Assembly (NCBI GenBank): GCA_037442385.1
Contig: JBBIQJ010000114.1
Span: 1 to 8,353 of the forward strand
Reading direction: 5' to 3'
DNA length: 8,353 bases
DNA from: LDYB01 sp037442385
GTDB lineage: Bacteria; Armatimonadota; Fimbriimonadia; Fimbriimonadales; GBS-DC
Shown here: piece by piece, positions 5,490 through 8,353 of the stretch
Position numbering within the stretch: position 1 is the first letter of the stretch
Layout: each line of letters begins with the position of its first letter
Program-made: the position numbers and the translations under genes
Notes under the pieces: generated by a model
The model's input: only the letters and a program-made list of their open reading frames with translations
Told to the model about the DNA's origin: nothing
Database searches by the model: none

Positions 5490-7475
5490 ATGAGAACAGG
5501 ATGGCTGCTCATAACAGGGCTGTGCATGGCGACGGCACTGGCGCAGGTGGACCTGCCCGTCTCGCGGGTGGTGCTATATCGTAGCGGCGTTGGCTACATC
5601 GAGCGAACAGGAACTGTCGATGGCAACGCGCGCATCCAGCTCAGCCTGCGCGAACCCCAGATGAACGACATTCTCAAGTCGCTGGTGCTTGTCGACTTCG
5701 ACGGCGGACGGATTGAACCCGTGCAATACACCACGCGCGACCCGTTGAACCGTGTGCTGAGCTCCTACGCGGTTAATATCGCAGACAACCCCTCCCGCGC
5801 GGAGTTGCTCAAACGCCTGCGCGGCGTGCCTGTGGAGGTTTTCACCCAGAGTCCCCTCAAAGGAACCGTTTTGAGCGTGGAGGAGCGTGCCGTCCGCGAC
5901 GAGAAGAGCGGTCAAACTCGCACCGAACCGATGCTCCACCTGCTCACGAACGAGGGTATCACGACGGTGGCTCTGAGCGAAGTGTCGCGCTTTCGCGTGC
6001 TGGATGAGCGCCTGCAGAAGGAGATGGAGAACGCCCTTTCGGCGCTGGCAAGCGGGTTGGACACCAACCGCAAAGTGCTGGAACTGGCTTTTACAGGCAG
6101 GGGTCAGCGGCGTGTGCTGATTGGCTACATTACCGAGATGCCCCTCTGGAAAATGAGTTATCGGCTCGTGATTCCGCGCGAGGGCAACCCCCTGCTACAG
6201 GGCTGGGCGATTGTGGAGAACACCACCGACGAAGATTGGGAGAATGTGCAGATTACGGTAGTGTCGGGCAAGCCGGTGAGCTTTATCCAGAATCTGTATG
6301 AGCCGATATACATCAAGCGCCCGGAGTACCGCCCGCGCCTGGATGTGGGGATTATGCCCGAAGTGCCTCAGGCGCCTCTGGAGAGGGATGCGGAGGAGAT
6401 GAAAACAAGAGCGGCACCTGCCCCGGGCGCCTTCGGGGGTGCCGCAGGGCGTCCGCTGGCGCTAGGCGAGGCGCGTGAGGCGATGGCAGAGAGCCTGGAG
6501 CCGATGGCGGAAGGGCAAGTCGCGGGCGCGCTGTTTGAGTATCGCGTGCAGACCCCTGTCTCCGTCCGACGCCAACAGTCGGCGATGCTTCCCGTCATCA
6601 ACCAGACTATAGAGGCGGAACCCGTGTCGCTTTATAACCCAGGACGCAATGCCCAGCACCCCCTTTTCGGCGTGCGACTCACCAACACTACCCCTCTCAC
6701 CCTGATGGAGGGACCCGTTACGGTTTACTACGACGACGCCTACGGGGGCGACGCACTGCTGGATACGGTGGAGCCAAAAGACACGCGCGTTATCACTTAC
6801 GCGCTGGACACCAATGTGGAGGTAAGCGTGGACGCAGGCGGAATCATCCGCGAAGTGCTGACCGCTCGCATCGTGCGGGGTGTGCTGGAGCAGCGCACAA
6901 AACTCCTGCGCACCACGCGCTACACCCTGCGCAATCGTGGCACACAGCCGCGCACTGTGCTGGTGGAGCAACCCTATGACGGCGAATGGACGCTTCTGTT
7001 GCCTTCCGCCGAAGAGCGCACACGCGACTTCTACCGCTTCAGGCGCGCCCTCACGGCGAACCAGACCGACACCTTCGAAGTGCGCGAGGAGCGCGTGGTC
7101 TCGGAGACCTACGCCCTGCTGACCGCCGATATCGATAGCCTACAACTCGTGCTGCGCAACGCACGCCCTTCGGAAGCGATGCGCAAGGCGATTGAGGAAA
7201 TCATCGAACGGCGACGCCAGATGGCGCTCCTGCAATCCGAAGTGCGGCGCGAGCAGCAGAAGATAGAGTCGATCGAGCGCGATCAGGAACGCATCCGCCA
7301 GAACATGGCACAGCTGGACCGCGCCTCCGACCTCTATAAGCAGTATGTGCAGAAGTTGACCCAGCAAGAGCGCGAGATTGAAGGGGCGCGCGAGCGCATC
7401 GAGCGCCTGCAGAAACAGATCAGCGACGCACAGCAAGCGCTCAACGATTATATTCAGGGGCTGAACATCGAGTAG
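5490..7475 (+). CDS. Secreted DUF4139-type protein with C-terminal coiled coil
   Basis: The 661-residue product starts with a signal peptide (MRTGWLLITGLCMATALA, probable cleavage near residue 19) and has no lipobox and no later membrane span, so it is likely exported. Residues ~20-200 are beta-rich, opening with VVLYRSGVGYIER. The central part holds the signature of DUF4139 proteins, related to the 'mucoidy inhibitor' MuiA-like family: PLWKMSYRLV followed by ENTTDEDWENVQITVVSGKP around residues 223-270. An Ala/Gly/Pro/Glu-rich linker lies at ~305-345, then a second beta-rich region to ~540. The last ~90 residues are a long charged coiled coil (AIEEIIERRRQM through QISDAQQALNDY). MuiA proteins usually carry the coil near the N-terminus, so the order differs. 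The molecular function is unknown. The ATG is fixed by AGGAGGG five bases upstream. It follows gyrA by 47 bases, with no obvious promoter, so read-through is possible. Confidence 0.85.
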   Translation: MRTGWLLITGLCMATALAQVDLPVSRVVLYRSGVGYIERTGTVDGNARIQLSLREPQMNDILKSLVLVDFDGGRIEPVQYTTRDPLNRVLSSYAVNIADNPSRAELLKRLRGVPVEVFTQSPLKGTVLSVEERAVRDEKSGQTRTEPMLHLLTNEGITTVALSEVSRFRVLDERLQKEMENALSALASGLDTNRKVLELAFTGRGQRRVLIGYITEMPLWKMSYRLVIPREGNPLLQGWAIVENTTDEDWENVQITVVSGKPVSFIQNLYEPIYIKRPEYRPRLDVGIMPEVPQAPLERDAEEMKTRAAPAPGAFGGAAGRPLALGEAREAMAESLEPMAEGQVAGALFEYRVQTPVSVRRQQSAMLPVINQTIEAEPVSLYNPGRNAQHPLFGVRLTNTTPLTLMEGPVTVYYDDAYGGDALLDTVEPKDTRVITYALDTNVEVSVDAGGIIREVLTARIVRGVLEQRTKLLRTTRYTLRNRGTQPRTVLVEQPYDGEWTLLLPSAEERTRDFYRFRRALTANQTDTFEVREERVVSETYALLTADIDSLQLVLRNARPSEAMRKAIEEIIERRRQMALLQSEVRREQQKIESIERDQERIRQNMAQLDRASDLYKQYVQKLTQQEREIEGARERIERLQKQISDAQQALNDYIQGLNIE

Positions 7476-7503
7476 CGGGCGAACCCGGTGGCGAGGGGTC
7501 GAG

Positions 7504-7527
7504 TTTCACCGCGCCATCGGGTATCAT
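7504..7527 (+). promoter_or_regulatory. Predicted guaA promoter (leaderless or very short leader)
   Basis: TATCAT (7522-7527) follows GCGCCATCGGG, matching the gyrA promoter word with one base gap. The -35 is poor: TTTCAC at 7504-7509 is only 12 bases away. A transcript starting about 7 bases after the -10 would begin at 7534-7538, at the guaA ATG. Between the two genes lies a 4-bp hairpin with a CGAA loop (7476-7487) but no T-run. Confidence 0.5.
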
Positions 7528-7537
7528 GTACCCCAAT

Positions 7538-8353
7538 ATGTTAACCCCTTCGGCGCCCGCAGGCGTACGCGAACAGGTGGTGATACTGGACTTTGGCGGT
7601 CAGTACACCCAGCTGATAGCGCGGCGCGTGCGCGAGTGCCATGTCTTCTGCGAGATTTTGCCGTATGATACGCCCTTACCTGCCCTGAAAAGCCGCCAGC
7701 CGAAGGGGATTATTCTGTCGGGCGGACCCGCGAGCGTGTATGAGCCAAACGCGCCGCGTGTGGATCCCGAACTCTTCACGCTGGGTGTCCCCGTGCTGGG
7801 AATCTGCTACGGGCAGCAGCTGATGGCGTACTTGCTGGGCGGTGAGGTACAACCCTCTCAGGAGCGCGAGTATGGACGAACCCTGCTCACGGTGGTGCAG
7901 AGCGAACCCCTCTTCACGGGGCTGGACTATCATCTGACCTGCTGGATGAGCCATGGGGATATGGTGTTGCAGCCTCCGCCTGGCTTTGAGGTGCTGGCGG
8001 AGACGGAAAGCACGCCTGTGGCGGCGATGGGCGACCGCCGACGCCACCTCTACGGGGTGCAGTTCCATCCTGAGGTGGCGCATACGCCCTTCGGGATGAA
8101 CCTGCTCCACAACTTCCTGTACGGCGTGTGTGGGTGTAGCCCTTCGTGGACGCCGGCGAACTTCGTGCAGGAGAGTATCGAAGCCATCCGTCGGCAAGTG
8201 GGGCAGGAGAAGGTGCTGTGCGCAGTCAGTGGGGGCGTGGATTCCTGCACGGTTGCCGCGCTGGTGCAGCGCGCTGTGGGGGAGCAACTGACCTGTATCT
8301 TTGTAGACCACGGGCTGCTGCGCCAGGGTGAGGCAGAGCAGGTGCGCGAGCTG
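7538..8353 (+). CDS. guaA: GMP synthase (glutamine-hydrolysing), 3' end outside the window
   Basis: GuaA converts XMP, ATP and glutamine to GMP, the last step of de novo guanine nucleotide synthesis in the cytoplasm. The 272 residues present cover the class I glutamine amidotransferase domain and the start of the ATP pyrophosphatase domain. The frame opens with VVILDFGGQYTQLIARRVRE. The amidotransferase triad is Cys90 (GICYGQQ), His177 and Glu179 (QFHPEV), and the conserved SHGD motif is also present. The PP-loop SGGVDS (231-236) binds ATP, followed by FVDHGLLR, which is typical of GuaA. The ATG at 7538 is preferred; the in-frame ATG at 7526 adds four residues but overlaps the predicted -10. 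No Shine-Dalgarno precedes either. The frame is intact to the window edge; about half of the usual ~515 residues are seen. No other purine gene is adjacent. Confidence 0.97.
   Translation, partial: MLTPSAPAGVREQVVILDFGGQYTQLIARRVRECHVFCEILPYDTPLPALKSRQPKGIILSGGPASVYEPNAPRVDPELFTLGVPVLGICYGQQLMAYLLGGEVQPSQEREYGRTLLTVVQSEPLFTGLDYHLTCWMSHGDMVLQPPPGFEVLAETESTPVAAMGDRRRHLYGVQFHPEVAHTPFGMNLLHNFLYGVCGCSPSWTPANFVQESIEAIRRQVGQEKVLCAVSGGVDSCTVAALVQRAVGEQLTCIFVDHGLLRQGEAEQVREL

Noticed and set aside
7476..7487. Intrinsic terminator after the DUF4139-type gene
   Set aside because: CGGG-CGAA-CCCG makes only a 4-bp stem and no T-run follows it.
7676..8311. 211-codon minus-strand frame opposite guaA
   Set aside because: The + strand here encodes intact GMP synthase with all active-site motifs; the antisense frame has none.

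Overview
The window is GC-rich, gene-dense bacterial DNA with every convincing gene on the + strand. It reads as a housekeeping chromosomal region, not a plasmid or phage. There are no rRNA or tRNA genes, insertion sequences or CRISPR repeats. The organism cannot be fixed from this sequence alone. The mix of a lipoprotein, a secreted DUF4139-type protein and an EnvC-like hydrolase suggests a cell with an outer envelope. The GyrA style (HPHGQEVVYPT, no acidic tail) and the apparently leaderless -10/ATG promoters would suit a deep-branching phylum such as Armatimonadota, but that is a guess.

Layout: (1) 1-852 is the 3' part of an EnvC/M23 murein hydrolase-type gene. (2) 855-1043 is a small unrecognised ORF two bases downstream. 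(3) 1115-1597 encodes a small lipoprotein with an Ig-like stretch. (4) 1663-5442 is gyrA, interrupted in frame by a 436-residue intein (2032-3339) inserted directly after the catalytic tyrosine. (5) 5490-7475 encodes a secreted DUF4139-type protein with a C-terminal coiled coil; its ribosome binding site lies inside a perfect-looking hairpin. (6) 7538 to the window end is the 5' two-thirds of guaA (GMP synthase).

The most notable biology is the GyrA intein. Unspliced precursor cannot form the tyrosyl-DNA cleavage centre, so gyrase activity depends on protein splicing. The splicing residues all look intact: Cys1, TxxH, the terminal His-Asn and the +1 Thr. The homing endonuclease has lost the catalytic acid of its first LAGLIDADG motif, suggesting a decaying or repurposed endonuclease. 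A second signal is a shared promoter-like word, CCATCGGGTA, that runs into TACAAT or TATCAT 8-10 bases before the gyrA and guaA start codons. Neither gene has a Shine-Dalgarno sequence, which fits leaderless transcripts. In contrast, the lipoprotein and DUF4139 genes carry strong purine-rich ribosome binding sites.

The genes do not form one pathway. They mix envelope maintenance (genes 1, 3 and perhaps 5), DNA topology (gyrA) and purine synthesis (guaA), with gyrA and guaA probably starting their own transcripts.
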